Origin: Syntrophorhabdaceae bacterium PtaU1.Bin034
GTDB lineage: Bacteria > Desulfobacterota_G > Syntrophorhabdia > Syntrophorhabdales > WCHB1-27
DNA length: 57,618 nt
Direction: 5' to 3'
Assembly: GCA_002067405.1 (NCBI GenBank)
Contig: MVRP01000006.1
Location: 1-57,618, forward strand
Part shown: piece by piece, positions 1-8,572 of the stretch
Numbering within the stretch: position 1 is the first letter of the stretch
How the letters are laid out: each line of letters opens with the position of its first letter
The notes under the pieces: model-generated
Seen by the model: the letters and a program-made list of their open reading frames with translations, nothing else
Told to the model about the DNA's origin: nothing
Database searches by the model: none
Translations under genes and position numbers: made by a program

Positions 1-1
1 T

Positions 2-727
2 TTTGCGTCTGTCTCCGAGGCTGCCCTGAACGTGAGCATCTGCTCCACCCACGATGATTATTTTGCCGGCCACATCGAAGAAAGATATGGCATTCCCTTT
101 TTGATCCGTTCCATTCCCGTGGGGGTCAGGAATGTCAGTGAGTGGCTCCGTGCCATCGCCCGATTTTTCGGCAAAGAGAAGCAGGCGGAGCAGTTGATCG
201 AACGAGAAACCAATGACCTGGAGAGTGCCGTCGCCCCCTACCGGGAAGTCCTCAAAGGCAAGCGGGCCTTCATAACGGGCGGCGAGATCAGGGTCCTTGC
301 CATGGCCGAGCTTCTCCAGGACCTCGGCATGAAAATCATAGGACTCAAAGGCTACCATTTCGACCGGTTTGGGGAAGAGGCATTACACGAGTTTGCAGAG
401 AATGAGGAGGTACCCTTCACTATTGGCGCGGGTCAGCCCTTCGAGCAGGCGAACCTGCTGGAAAGGCTCAAGCCCGACATCTTCGTCGGCCACGTAGGGG
501 GAAATGCGTCTGCCGCCAAGCAGGGCATCCCGGTTTTTCCTCTCTTCGGACCGGGAGCGCACTACATGGGTTTTACCGGAATATTCGAGATCGCCCGAAG
601 GATGGCGAGGATAGTGAGGAACCCCATGTTCAACCGGAATCTTGCGGCGCACACGCGCCTTCCCTATTTTGATTCCTGGTACAAGGAAGACCCGTTCTCC
701 CACATCGTAAAGGGCAATGCGGCGTGA
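2..727 (+). CDS. Nitrogenase-like component 1 alpha (NifD-like) subunit, C-terminal part
   Basis: The reading frame is open from base 2, so the gene begins outside the window and about 240 C-terminal residues are visible. It belongs to the nitrogenase component 1 / protochlorophyllide reductase family and would be the alpha subunit of a reductase fed by a NifH-like protein. In the stretch NVSICSTHDDYF followed by EERYGIPF, the Cys aligns by eye with the NifD Cys275 cofactor ligand. The C-terminal block GFTGIFEIARRM matches the NifD GFDGFAIFARDM block, but no His sits at the His442 position ten residues upstream. The end of the gene at the other edge of the window (57208-57618, minus strand) is similar in style. 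The gene is followed after 54 nt by a structured leader and another alpha gene. The family is clear; the substrate is not. Confidence 0.85.
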   Translation, partial: FASVSEAALNVSICSTHDDYFAGHIEERYGIPFLIRSIPVGVRNVSEWLRAIARFFGKEKQAEQLIERETNDLESAVAPYREVLKGKRAFITGGEIRVLAMAELLQDLGMKIIGLKGYHFDRFGEEALHEFAENEEVPFTIGAGQPFEQANLLERLKPDIFVGHVGGNASAAKQGIPVFPLFGPGAHYMGFTGIFEIARRMARIVRNPMFNRNLAAHTRLPYFDSWYKEDPFSHIVKGNAA

Positions 728-780
728 GACCGGAGGGTATGGACGAATAGAGATAAACGAAGCGAAAAATAGTTAGACCA

Positions 781-853
781 AAGCTGACCAGACAGACTGG
801 AGGCTAAGTTGATGGGCCGAATTGAAAGGGCCATCGGGCTTAGCCTTTTTTAT
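781..853 (+). promoter_or_regulatory. Structured leader element, copy E1 (hairpin plus terminator-like stem)
   Basis: The element begins AAGCTGACC, forms a small hairpin CCAG-ACAGA-CTGG (788-800), and then AGGCTAAG leads into a long stem. GGCTAAG (802-808) pairs with CTTAGCC (839-845), extended by TTGATGG/CCATCGG, and a run of six T follows (846-851). Only 4-5 nt separate the T run from the ribosome binding site AGGAGG (858-863) of the next gene, so the stem could act as an attenuator. The same architecture recurs upstream of three other operons in the window. It could instead be simply the terminator of the upstream gene, but the conserved 5' block argues against that. I do not recognise it as a known riboswitch. 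Confidence 0.7.
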
Positions 854-867
854 TACCAGGAGGCCTT

Positions 868-2337
868 ATGGATTTTGACGGAACGAGAAACCACGCACCC
901 ATAAGAGAAGCACGGTTGGGGGCTCTCACAGGCTATTGCGGCACCTTCGGCCAGATCGCCGAAGCGTCGCAAGGATGCCGGATCAGGGACCGGGAGCGCG
1001 CCTTCAGCCAGACCACGGCCTGCGGCTCGGGCTGCGCCCACCACATACTCTCGCAGGTATTTGACGCAGCCGTGGTCAACCACGGCCCCGCAGGCTGCAT
1101 TGCCGACTCGACTTACGGGAACGTGACGAACCTGTGGAACCTGAAGGACCGGCACATGCGCCTCTTCAACGTCCCGGTGATCACGAGCAATATGACTGAA
1201 AAAGATACGGTCTTCGGTGGTGCGGAGAAGCTCAAGGCCGCGGTCCGCGAGGCATACAGGCGCTTTGCGCCGAAGGCGATCTTTGTCGCCACTTCCTGCG
1301 CATCAGGCATCATCGGCGACGACATAGAATCCATCGTTGACGAACTGCGCCCCGAAATACCGGCCACCCTGGCACCTGTCTTCTGCGACGGCTTCAGGTC
1401 GCGGGTGTGGGCGTCCGGTTTTGACGCGGCCTATCACGCGGTGCTGACCCATATCGTCAAGCCTCCCCGGGAGAAACACCCGGAACGGGTCAATGTGATC
1501 AACTTCTGGGGACGGGCCCGGAAGGAGATCGGGGAGCTTTTCGCGCCCCTCGGCCTTACCCCGCAGTTCATCATCTCCTTCAGCACCATCGATGAATTGG
1601 AACGTATCTCGGAGGCGCGGGCCACGATCACCAATTGCCAGACCCTGGGCACCTATCTGGGCGCAGGCCTGGAGGAGAAGTTCGGTGTGCCCCTCGTCAA
1701 GTCGCTGCCGCCTCACGGCATGGCGGGACTCGACAACTGGCTGAGAGAACTGGGCAAAACGATAGGAGCAGAACTGGAAGCAGAAAAAATCATTGCCGCG
1801 CAACGGGAGCGCTACCTGCCCGGCATCGAGGCCATCCGGAAGAGACTGAAAGGCAAGCGTGCGGTTATCGGCATGGGACCGGGCTTCGGCCATGGGTTCA
1901 TCGGGGCCATGGAAGAGCTCGGTATTGAAGTGGTCCACGTCATAAGCTGGCACTATGACCAGCAGCACGACCACGGCCAATGCCCCTATGCCACGCAAAG
2001 GCTGGGACGGGAGAGGGCGGACGTGCCAGTCACCGTGGGTGACCAGCAGGTCTTCGAGCTCGTGAACGTGCTCCGCGACGCCAAGCCCGACCTCTATTTC
2101 TCCCGCCACGTAGGCACATCCATTTGGGCCGCAAAAATGGGCATCGCCACCCTCGCCACCCTCGACGAATATGCGGTCTTCGGCTATCGGGGCCTCCTCG
2201 CCTTCGGCCACAGGCTCGCGGACATCACCACGAACCGTGCCTTTGCGAACAGGATCGCAGGCCGCCTGAAACTCCCCTACACGCAATGGTGGCTCGAACA
2301 GAAAGCCGACACCTATCTCAAGGAGGCTGCGCTATGA
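868..2337 (+). CDS. Nitrogenase-like component 1 alpha (NifD-like) subunit
   Basis: A 489-residue protein of the nitrogenase component 1 family, expected to pair with the product of the next gene in a heterotetramer that receives electrons from a NifH-like protein. All three P-cluster cysteines of the NifD type are visible: SGCAHH (Cys62 equivalent), HGPAGC (Cys88) and TSCASGIIGDD (Cys154). TNCQTLGTY before EEKFGVP supplies the Cys275 cofactor-ligand equivalent. The NifD residues Gln191 and His195, in the CEGFRG-type block, are replaced here (CDGFRSRVWASGFD gives Trp and Phe), and no His is found at the His442 position. So it is a nitrogenase relative with a changed active site, not a NifD. 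ATG 868 follows AGGAGG; the stop overlaps the next start (ATGA). Confidence 0.92.
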   Translation: MDFDGTRNHAPIREARLGALTGYCGTFGQIAEASQGCRIRDRERAFSQTTACGSGCAHHILSQVFDAAVVNHGPAGCIADSTYGNVTNLWNLKDRHMRLFNVPVITSNMTEKDTVFGGAEKLKAAVREAYRRFAPKAIFVATSCASGIIGDDIESIVDELRPEIPATLAPVFCDGFRSRVWASGFDAAYHAVLTHIVKPPREKHPERVNVINFWGRARKEIGELFAPLGLTPQFIISFSTIDELERISEARATITNCQTLGTYLGAGLEEKFGVPLVKSLPPHGMAGLDNWLRELGKTIGAELEAEKIIAAQRERYLPGIEAIRKRLKGKRAVIGMGPGFGHGFIGAMEELGIEVVHVISWHYDQQHDHGQCPYATQRLGRERADVPVTVGDQQVFELVNVLRDAKPDLYFSRHVGTSIWAAKMGIATLATLDEYAVFGYRGLLAFGHRLADITTNRAFANRIAGRLKLPYTQWWLEQKADTYLKEAAL

Positions 2338-3656
2338 ATACCGCTCCGCTGGAGGAACTTCGCCACGTGTGCGCCCTTGGCGCGGTCCAGTCCGTTGTCG
2401 CCATACCGAGAGCGATCCCGTTGATCCATGCGGGGCCGGGCTGCGGAGGCAAAATCTGGAACGCCCTCTCTTCTTTCAATGCTTATCAGGGCTCGGGCTA
2501 CGCGGGCGGACACGCCATGCCCTGCACCAACACGGGCGAGAACGAGGTGATCTTCGGGGGCGAGCAGAAATTGAGAGATGTCCTGTCGGGCACGCTCCGG
2601 GTCATGGACGGAGATCTTTATGTGGTCCTTACAGGATGCACGTCCGACATCGTCGGTGACGACACGGGCGGCGTGGTCAAGGAGTTTCGGGATGAAGGGT
2701 ATCCCGTGGTCCATGCGGAGGCGGGCGGATTCAAAGGGACCAACCTGTACGGTCACGAGGAGGTGCTCAAGGCGATCGCGGATCAGTATATTAAACCCAC
2801 CGGGAAGCAAGAGCCCGGCCTCGTCAACATCTGGTCCCCGGTCCCTTACCAGGACCCGTTCTGGGCAGGGAATCTCGATGCTTTGAAGGCCCTGACAGGA
2901 AGCATCGGCCTGAAGCCGAATGCCATCTTCGGCTACGGAGGGGGCACTGACGCGATCCGACGGGTACCGGAAGCCGCGTTCAATCTCCTCGTATCGCCAT
3001 GGGTCGGCCTCGAATCAATAAGATTCCTCGAAACCCGTTTCGGCACCCCTTTTCTCCACTATCCTGTGCTCCCTATCGGGCCTACCGAGACGGCCGCATT
3101 TTTGCGCACCCTCGGCGACTACGCCCGGATCAGTCCCTCTGTAGTAGAGGCGGCGATCAGCGGCCAGGAAGAGCGCTACTACCACTATGCGGAACGGATC
3201 GGCGACTTCCTCTTCGAATCCCGTTCCGGCCAGCCCACGCGCTTTATTACCGTGTGCGACAGCTCCTATGCCACCGGTATTTCACGCTTTCTCACGGGCG
3301 ATCTCGGTCTTATACCCGATCTCCAGTTCGTTACCGACGATCCGCCCGAAGAATTCCAGCCTGCCATCGAATCGGCCTTTCAGAATGTGGTCGACGGTAT
3401 TACCGCCCAGGTCATTTTCACCAATGACGGCGGGGTTGTGCGGGATACCCTGCGGGCTGCACAGTTCTATGGCAGACCATTTCTCATAGGCACGACCTGG
3501 GATCGTGTGGCAGCACGGGAGCTCAACGCGTACCCCCTTTCCATCTCGATGCCTGTCACCGACAGACTTATTCTTAACCGGACCTATGTGGGGTACGACG
3601 GCGCGTTGCGGCTTCTGGAGGACCTCTTCAGCACGGTTCTGAGCGATTACCAGTAA
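2334..3656 (+). CDS. Nitrogenase-like component 1 beta (NifK-like) subunit
   Basis: The gene starts at the ATG inside the ATGA overlap with the alpha gene, giving 440 residues and translational coupling. An in-frame extension upstream lies wholly inside the alpha gene and is not needed. Three cysteines match the beta-side P-cluster ligands: RHVCALGA (Cys70 type), HAGPGCGG (Cys95) and LTGCTSDIVGDD (Cys153). No Ser188-like assignment was attempted. The central and C-terminal Rossmann-like repeats (for example PTRFITVCDSSYATGISRFL) are typical of the family. It would form the alpha2beta2 partner of the preceding gene. It could serve as a catalytic subunit or as a NifN-like scaffold; the conserved P-cluster ligands favour a catalytic role. 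Confidence 0.92.
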   Translation: MNTAPLEELRHVCALGAVQSVVAIPRAIPLIHAGPGCGGKIWNALSSFNAYQGSGYAGGHAMPCTNTGENEVIFGGEQKLRDVLSGTLRVMDGDLYVVLTGCTSDIVGDDTGGVVKEFRDEGYPVVHAEAGGFKGTNLYGHEEVLKAIADQYIKPTGKQEPGLVNIWSPVPYQDPFWAGNLDALKALTGSIGLKPNAIFGYGGGTDAIRRVPEAAFNLLVSPWVGLESIRFLETRFGTPFLHYPVLPIGPTETAAFLRTLGDYARISPSVVEAAISGQEERYYHYAERIGDFLFESRSGQPTRFITVCDSSYATGISRFLTGDLGLIPDLQFVTDDPPEEFQPAIESAFQNVVDGITAQVIFTNDGGVVRDTLRAAQFYGRPFLIGTTWDRVAARELNAYPLSISMPVTDRLILNRTYVGYDGALRLLEDLFSTVLSDYQ

Positions 3657-3673
3657 CCAGAAAGGAGGGCGGA

Positions 3674-4048
3674 ATGACCGCGAAAAGCATTGATAGAACC
3701 CCGATCAAGATTGCAGTGGCGAGCAGCGACGGTAAGTTTGTGGACCGGCATTTCGGTGCCGCCCACCAGTTCGTCATTTTTGAATATGACGGGAAGGGAT
3801 TCACCTTTCTCGAATTGAGGAAATCCCCACCTATCTGCCGGGGGGATCATCACGATGACGACGAACTGGCCCGGACAGCGCAACTGATAGGAGATTGCAG
3901 CTACGTTATTGCCAACCGGGTAGGACCCAGGGCTATCCCGTCCCTGCTCGCAAAAGGCATAAGAGCATACATGGATGCCGATGTCGTCGAAAGCTCCCTG
4001 GAAAAGCTGAAGGCGACGGGGAAGCTGCGGCATGTCCTGAAGAGGTGA
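3674..4048 (+). CDS. NifX/NafY-family cofactor-binding protein
   Basis: A small 124-residue protein with the fold of the dinitrogenase iron-molybdenum cofactor biosynthesis family: KIAVASSDGKFVDRHFGAA at the start, an inner strand CSYVIANRVGPRAIPSL, and DADVVESSLEKL near the end. Such proteins bind NifB-co or a finished cofactor and shuttle it to the apo-enzyme. A Cys followed by the metal-binding-looking run CRGDHHDDD (residues about 56-64) is a local oddity. It lies 17 nt after the beta gene, behind AAAGGAGG, and directly before the permeases, so it is co-transcribed. The stand-alone NifX domain complements the stand-alone NifB at 54753-55646, which lacks this domain. Exact cargo unknown. 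Confidence 0.85.
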   Translation: MTAKSIDRTPIKIAVASSDGKFVDRHFGAAHQFVIFEYDGKGFTFLELRKSPPICRGDHHDDDELARTAQLIGDCSYVIANRVGPRAIPSLLAKGIRAYMDADVVESSLEKLKATGKLRHVLKR

Positions 4049-4052
4049 CCGC

Positions 4053-4952
4053 GTGGAGGAAAAAACCGTGAGCGTGAGACAGATAACGGACAAAAGAGTG
4101 TTGTTCGACGAGAACATCAAGCCTGTGGCGACGACGGAAGCCAATAAGAGGTCGGCAAAGGGGCCGCACATCAGCGCCGCTCTCTTGCGGCTTCACGACC
4201 GCTTGCTCGACTGGTACGGACTGATAATCATCGTTTTGGTCTGGGAATTAGGTCCGCGACTGGGATGGATCGATATGCAATTCTTTCCGCCTCCATCACA
4301 GATTATCGATGAGGGCGTCAAGCTCTCGGTATTAGGGGAGCTCCACCAACACATCCTGGCAAGCCTTGGCCGCACCTTCGCCGGCTTTGCGGTTGCCGCC
4401 GCCGCCGGTGTTCCGTTGGGGTTTATTCTGGGCGGCTACTTTCCCCGGCTGACACACTTTCTCCGTCCACTCCTCCGGCTTTTCGGACAGATGAATGCCT
4501 TTTCCCTGTTCCCGATCTTTGTCCTCTTTTTCGGCATCGGTGAACTGGCCAAGTTCAGCGTCATCTTCTGGTCCTGCCTCTGGCCGATCCTCTTCACGAC
4601 CATCGCCGGGGTCCAGGGGGTCGATCCTCTGTTTGTCAAGGTTGCCCGCTCCATGGGAAGCGGCCGGCTGGCGGTCTTCGCCAGGGTCCTCTTTCCGGGG
4701 GCCCTTCCCTCCATCTTCACCGGTATCCGCCTGGGCATGACCTTCGCGTTCCTGATGCTGATCGCCGCCGAGATGGTCGGCGCGCACACCGGTCTCGGCT
4801 GGCTGGTCCACAACTCACAGATGAATTACGTCATTCCAAGGCTCTATCTCGCGGCTGCAGTCATTGCAGTACTCGGCATGGCCATGAATTACTTCCTGCA
4901 CGCGCTGGAACGCCGGGTGGTCAGTTGGCAGGAAGCAGTGGAGGTGAAATGA
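4053..4952 (+). CDS. ABC transporter permease, SsuC/TauC family
   Basis: An inner-membrane permease of the nitrate/sulfonate/taurine ABC importer family with about six hydrophobic segments (for example LIIIVLVWELGPRLG, then AAAAGVPLGFILGGYF). The cytoplasmic EAA-type loop, DPLFVKVARSMGSGRLAVF, would contact the ATPase. The assigned GTG start is uncertain: a second GTG at 4068 is preceded at good spacing by GGAGGA and may be the true start (294 residues). The gene overlaps the following permease by an ATGA. No ATPase is encoded in this part of the cluster; the ATPase at 14102 is the nearest same-strand candidate. Confidence 0.88.
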   Translation: MEEKTVSVRQITDKRVLFDENIKPVATTEANKRSAKGPHISAALLRLHDRLLDWYGLIIIVLVWELGPRLGWIDMQFFPPPSQIIDEGVKLSVLGELHQHILASLGRTFAGFAVAAAAGVPLGFILGGYFPRLTHFLRPLLRLFGQMNAFSLFPIFVLFFGIGELAKFSVIFWSCLWPILFTTIAGVQGVDPLFVKVARSMGSGRLAVFARVLFPGALPSIFTGIRLGMTFAFLMLIAAEMVGAHTGLGWLVHNSQMNYVIPRLYLAAAVIAVLGMAMNYFLHALERRVVSWQEAVEVK

Positions 4953-5749
4953 TGGCCGCGCTTAGCGAAAAAAAACCGGTGTGGTCACCGTTACGCCATG
5001 TGAACAAGCTCTCCATCCTCCTCTTCCTCATAGTGTGGCAAGTGGTCCCGATGGCCGGGGGTATCGTGGAGACCTTTGTCGCTCCCCCCACGCTCGTGGC
5101 AAAGGCGCTCTTCGAGCTCTATCAATCAGGTGAGATAGTGGGACACGTGGCCGTCAGCCTTTTCCGGGCAGCCGCCGGCTTTGCCGTTGCCGCCGCCATG
5201 GGAATTCCCCTCGGATTTCTCCTGAGCGGCGCTTTTGTGACGTTGGAGCGCCTGATCAATCCTGTGATACGCTTCCTGGGGCAGGTAAACCCCTTCTCGC
5301 TTTTCCCCCTGTTCATTATTCTCTTCGGTATCGGAGAGCTGTCCAAAGGCGCAATGATCTTCTGGGTCTCCCTCTGGCCGATCCTCTTCCACACCATCAG
5401 CGGAGTGAAAGAGGTCGACCCTGTCCTTATCAAGTCGGCCCGCTCCATGGGGACGGGGATTTGGCCACTCTTCTTCAGGGTGATCCTCCCGGCCTCATCG
5501 CCCGGGATCTTCCATGGGCTCAAGATGGGTTCCGGGACTGCTTTCTTCATGCTGATAGCCGCGGAGATGATCGGCGCGAGCAGAGGGTTGGGTTGGCTGG
5601 TCTGGAACGCCCAGATCAACTTTCAGATGCCGCAGCTCTTTGCGGCCACGGTGCTCATCTCGTTATTGGGGCTTTCCCTCAACTTCATATTCGGTGCACT
5701 GGAGGAAAGGTTCACGGGATGGAAAGAGAAATCGGTCGGTGAAAACTAG
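4949..5749 (+). CDS. ABC transporter permease, SsuC/TauC family
   Basis: Second permease of the pair, with the same family fold as the preceding gene (for example AAAMGIPLGFLLSGAF and the coupling loop DPVLIKSARSMGTGIWPLF). The start is either ATG 4949 or ATG 4952; GGAGG at 4940-4944 serves both. Two different permeases encoded side by side suggest a heterodimeric channel. The binding protein at 5843 follows after a 93-nt gap holding a short interspersed repeat. The substrate cannot be read from the sequence; known relatives carry sulfonates, taurine, nitrate, bicarbonate or thiamine precursors. Confidence 0.88.
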   Translation: MMAALSEKKPVWSPLRHVNKLSILLFLIVWQVVPMAGGIVETFVAPPTLVAKALFELYQSGEIVGHVAVSLFRAAAGFAVAAAMGIPLGFLLSGAFVTLERLINPVIRFLGQVNPFSLFPLFIILFGIGELSKGAMIFWVSLWPILFHTISGVKEVDPVLIKSARSMGTGIWPLFFRVILPASSPGIFHGLKMGSGTAFFMLIAAEMIGASRGLGWLVWNAQINFQMPQLFAATVLISLLGLSLNFIFGALEERFTGWKEKSVGEN

Positions 5750-5766
5750 TATAAAAGAGCTTATTT

Positions 5767-5810
5767 AGCCGCAGATTTTTAGAAGCGGGCGGCAAAAAGA
5801 GGCTTTTGGC
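5767..5810 (+). repeat. Short interspersed repeat, copy 1
   Basis: This intergenic stretch holds GCCGCAGAT and AAGCGGGCGGCA followed by AAGAGGCTTTT. Both blocks recur between 34182 and 34440 on the other strand, upstream of the DmsB-like gene: there AAGCGGGCGGCA is followed by GGAAGAGGCTTTTT, and GCCGCAGAT lies about 210 nt away. GCCGC and GCGGC within the block can pair. It looks like a small dispersed intergenic repeat rather than a promoter, though it lies just upstream of a binding-protein start. Its function is unknown. Confidence 0.45.
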
Positions 5811-5842
5811 AACACCAATCAATCGAATAAAAGGAGGCAAAA

Positions 5843-6943
5843 ATGTCAGTAGGCAGGAAAAAGCGTTATTGGATAGTGGCGGCGGTTGTAGCCGCGCTCG
5901 CGTTGGTTGTGTCGGCCGTCGGGGTGTCGAAAGTCCAGGCCAAACCCAAGAAGCAGATCATAGAAATAAGGACCTGGACCAGAAAAGATTGCAGCCTGGC
6001 GCCCTGGCTGGTAACGGAAAAACTCGGCTATTTCGCTGAGGAGGGGATCAAGCTGGTGTACACCGGGGAGACCCAGCCGCCCCTGCAAATACCCTCGCTC
6101 ATCAGGGGAGACAACGACGTGGGGAGCGGCCATCCCAACCAGTACGGCATAGCCATTGCCAACGGGGCGAAGATCACCGGAGTGGTGCGCGGCGGGATAG
6201 AGCCCGATGCAAAGGTCGATCCCAAGTTCCGCCACATGTGGTTTTTCGTCAATCCCACGAAGCACCCGAATATAAAGAAATTTGCCGATCTGAAGAACAT
6301 CGAGGGCAAGATCAAGATCTCTACCATCACGAAGAACATTTGCACGGACTTTCTGATAAACACCCTGGCCGATAAGCATGGAATACCCCGTGACAAGTTC
6401 GAATGGGTGACCATGCCCGACATCCAGGGAATCCAAGCCCTGAAACAAGGGCTTATTGACGTGGGGACCGCCCATCCTCCCTTCTACAAGGGCAATATAG
6501 ACGCCGGCGCGGTGAAGATCGCCGACTCCTTTGAGACCGGCCTCGGGACCTCCGCGGGCCTGACCTTCTATTGGTTCCGCAATGACTTCATCAAGGAGAA
6601 TCCTGAAGCGGTAGCGGGCTTTGTCCGGGCCCTCAAGAAAGGGCAGCGCTGGGCGAACGCGAACCCCGAGCAGACCGCCAAATGGACGGAAGAGGCCATA
6701 GGCGTGCCCGTGACGGGCAACCATTACTATGCGACGGACGCCACCATCATCGAAAAAGAGATCGATCCCTGGATCAAGTACATCGAGGACAGCAAGGTCG
6801 TCCCGAAAGGAAAAATCACCTCCGCCTCCATCATAACCCATCAGTTCGAGGCGTACGGCAATGACGACAAGGCATCGTCCAAGGCGAAAAGCAACAACAA
6901 GGCCGAGGGAAAAAGCAATCCCAAGACCAGGAAGAAACTGTAG
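5843..6943 (+). CDS. ABC transporter solute-binding protein, NMT1/SsuA family
   Basis: A 366-residue periplasmic binding protein. The N-terminus (KKRYWIV, then AAVVAALALVVSAVG, ending near VQA) is a signal peptide or membrane anchor. The body has the usual start of the family, in which a substrate lobe follows LVTEKLGYFAEEGIKL, and later LKNIEGKIKISTITKN and LKQGLIDVGTAHPPFYKG. The basic C-terminal tail (residues about 335-366, rich in Lys, Asn and Ser) is unusual and probably disordered. ATG 5843 follows AAAGGAGG. Two permeases lie just upstream, so the three genes form the membrane and periplasmic parts of one importer, apparently without its own ATPase. Substrate unknown. Confidence 0.88.
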   Translation: MSVGRKKRYWIVAAVVAALALVVSAVGVSKVQAKPKKQIIEIRTWTRKDCSLAPWLVTEKLGYFAEEGIKLVYTGETQPPLQIPSLIRGDNDVGSGHPNQYGIAIANGAKITGVVRGGIEPDAKVDPKFRHMWFFVNPTKHPNIKKFADLKNIEGKIKISTITKNICTDFLINTLADKHGIPRDKFEWVTMPDIQGIQALKQGLIDVGTAHPPFYKGNIDAGAVKIADSFETGLGTSAGLTFYWFRNDFIKENPEAVAGFVRALKKGQRWANANPEQTAKWTEEAIGVPVTGNHYYATDATIIEKEIDPWIKYIEDSKVVPKGKITSASIITHQFEAYGNDDKASSKAKSNNKAEGKSNPKTRKKL

Positions 6944-6954
6944 CAGTACCCTTG

Positions 6955-6991
6955 CGGAAGGGGCGCGCCAGGGTGCCGTTGCCCCTTTCCG
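6955..6991 (+). repeat. Inverted repeat between binding-protein and alpha-subunit genes
   Basis: CGGAAGGGGC (6955-6964) pairs with GCCCCTTTCCG (6981-6991) with one bulged A. No T run follows, so it is not a classical intrinsic terminator. It may slow or stabilise the mRNA between the transporter and the next nitrogenase-like pair. Confidence 0.4.
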
Positions 6992-7054
6992 GGGAGGGGT
7001 GTTTCCGCTGGAGAGGACCCGACGAAACGAACAGGAAAACCAAAGGAGGTATCC

Positions 7055-8572
7055 ATGATCGATCTGACTACTGATACATGCCCCAACAGGGAACAACGCG
7101 CAGGGGCCATCAATGCGTATTTCGGCAAAGCGAGCGACCTCATCCGGGGAATCAAGGAGGGAACGCTCTGCAATAGAGACCGGGACTTCCAGCAATCTTC
7201 CGGCTGCGTCCTCAATTTCTACCTCACCACACGGGTGGTGACGATCAGGGATGCGGTCATGATCGTCCATGCGCCCGTGGGCTGCTCTTCCACGGCGCTC
7301 CTCTACCGCGAGGTCTACCGGAGGGTGCCGGTGAGTGAAGGCAGGCCGGCCCTTTTCGACCTCCATTGGCTCACTACTAATCTTGATGAGAAAGACGTGG
7401 TATTCGGCGGCGCCGACAAGCTCCGGTTCGCCATCAGGGAGGCGGAACGGCGCTATGATCCCAGGGCTATCTTCGTGCTTGCGTCCTGCACATCCGGCAT
7501 TATCGGCGAGGATATCGAGGCGGTCATCGCGGAGATGCAGGAAGAAACGGCGGCAACAATAGTGCCCGTTCATTGCGAGGGGATACGCTCCCGCATTATC
7601 CAGACCGCTTACGACGCCTTTTGGCACGGTGTCCTGAAATATTTGGTGAAAAAACCTGTGAAAAAACAGCCGGACCTCGTGAACATCGCGAGCATGCTGT
7701 CCTATACCTGGCAGGACCGCATCGAGATCACCCGTCTCCTCAACAGGATAGGATTGCGTCCCAACTTCATCCCCGAGTTCGCCACGGTGGAGCAGTTCGA
7801 GATGCTTGGAGAAGCAGCAGTGACGGCTCCCATCTGCCCGACCTATACCGATTATATCTCCCGGGGGCTCGAACAGGAATTCGGGGTTCCCTACTTCATG
7901 TTCCCGTCGCCGGTGGGGATCGACCACACCGACGAGTGGCTTAGGGAGATCGCCCGTCATACGGGAAAGGAAAGGGAAACCGAGGTCCTGATTAAAGAGG
8001 AACGGGAAAAATGGGTGCCCAGGATGGAGGCCATACGGGAGGAGTTTTCGCGATTCAAAGGGAACGGCGAGAAAGTGGAGATACTGGGCTCCCTCGGCCA
8101 GGGACGTCTCATCACGCAGGTTCCCTTCTTCGAGGAGATAGGCGTGAAAACCCCTGCCGCCATTTGCCAGGACTTCGACAACCTCGTTCTCGATGAGATC
8201 AAGGGGGTTGTGGAAGAGGCAGGCGACTTCGATATCCTGGTCAATACATTCCAGGCGGCCGAACTCGCCCATATCACCCGCAGCTACGACCCGGACATGG
8301 CCCTTACCTGCCCTTTCCAGGGGAGCTCTTACAAACGCGGCAAGGGATCGACGCGCATCCATGCCCTGCGTGGAGACGCACGCAGGTGGAGCGCCCAGGC
8401 GGGTTACAAGGGCGCTGTGGCGTACGGAAATTTCCTTCTCCAGTCCCTCAAAAACCGTGCATTCCAGCGGACTATGCTCGCCAAGACCCCTGATACCTAC
8501 TACGAATGGTGGTACAAGCAGCCGGATCCGCTCCACTACCTGAAAAAGGAGGCATCGGGTGGACAAGGGTAA
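7055..8572 (+). CDS. Nitrogenase-like component 1 alpha (NifD-like) subunit, second complete copy
   Basis: A 505-residue alpha-type subunit, clearly divergent from the copy at 868. Its P-cluster cysteines are present: SSGCVLN, HAPVGCSS and ASCTSGIIGED. The Cys275 equivalent lies in APICPTYTDYISRGLEQEFG. In the block CEGIRSRIIQTAYDAF the NifD Gln191 and His195 positions read Ile and Tyr, and the His442 position near the C-terminus (before GYKGAVAYGNF) has no His. Two distinct alpha types in one operon suggest two enzymes with different substrates, or one enzyme plus a NifE-like scaffold. ATG 7055 follows AAAGGAGG. The stop overlaps the following beta gene by 14 nt. Confidence 0.92.
   Translation: MIDLTTDTCPNREQRAGAINAYFGKASDLIRGIKEGTLCNRDRDFQQSSGCVLNFYLTTRVVTIRDAVMIVHAPVGCSSTALLYREVYRRVPVSEGRPALFDLHWLTTNLDEKDVVFGGADKLRFAIREAERRYDPRAIFVLASCTSGIIGEDIEAVIAEMQEETAATIVPVHCEGIRSRIIQTAYDAFWHGVLKYLVKKPVKKQPDLVNIASMLSYTWQDRIEITRLLNRIGLRPNFIPEFATVEQFEMLGEAAVTAPICPTYTDYISRGLEQEFGVPYFMFPSPVGIDHTDEWLREIARHTGKERETEVLIKEEREKWVPRMEAIREEFSRFKGNGEKVEILGSLGQGRLITQVPFFEEIGVKTPAAICQDFDNLVLDEIKGVVEEAGDFDILVNTFQAAELAHITRSYDPDMALTCPFQGSSYKRGKGSTRIHALRGDARRWSAQAGYKGAVAYGNFLLQSLKNRAFQRTMLAKTPDTYYEWWYKQPDPLHYLKKEASGGQG

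Noticed and set aside
868..3656. Annotation as true molybdenum nitrogenase nifDK
   Set aside because: The NifD residues Gln191, His195 and His442 are not conserved, nifEN and other accessory nif genes are not seen in the window, and the neighbours concern sulfur and transport.
5846..8566. A 906-codon minus-strand open frame
   Set aside because: It is antisense to the binding protein and the second alpha subunit, both of which have strong family motifs and ribosome binding sites. High GC favours such open shadow frames.
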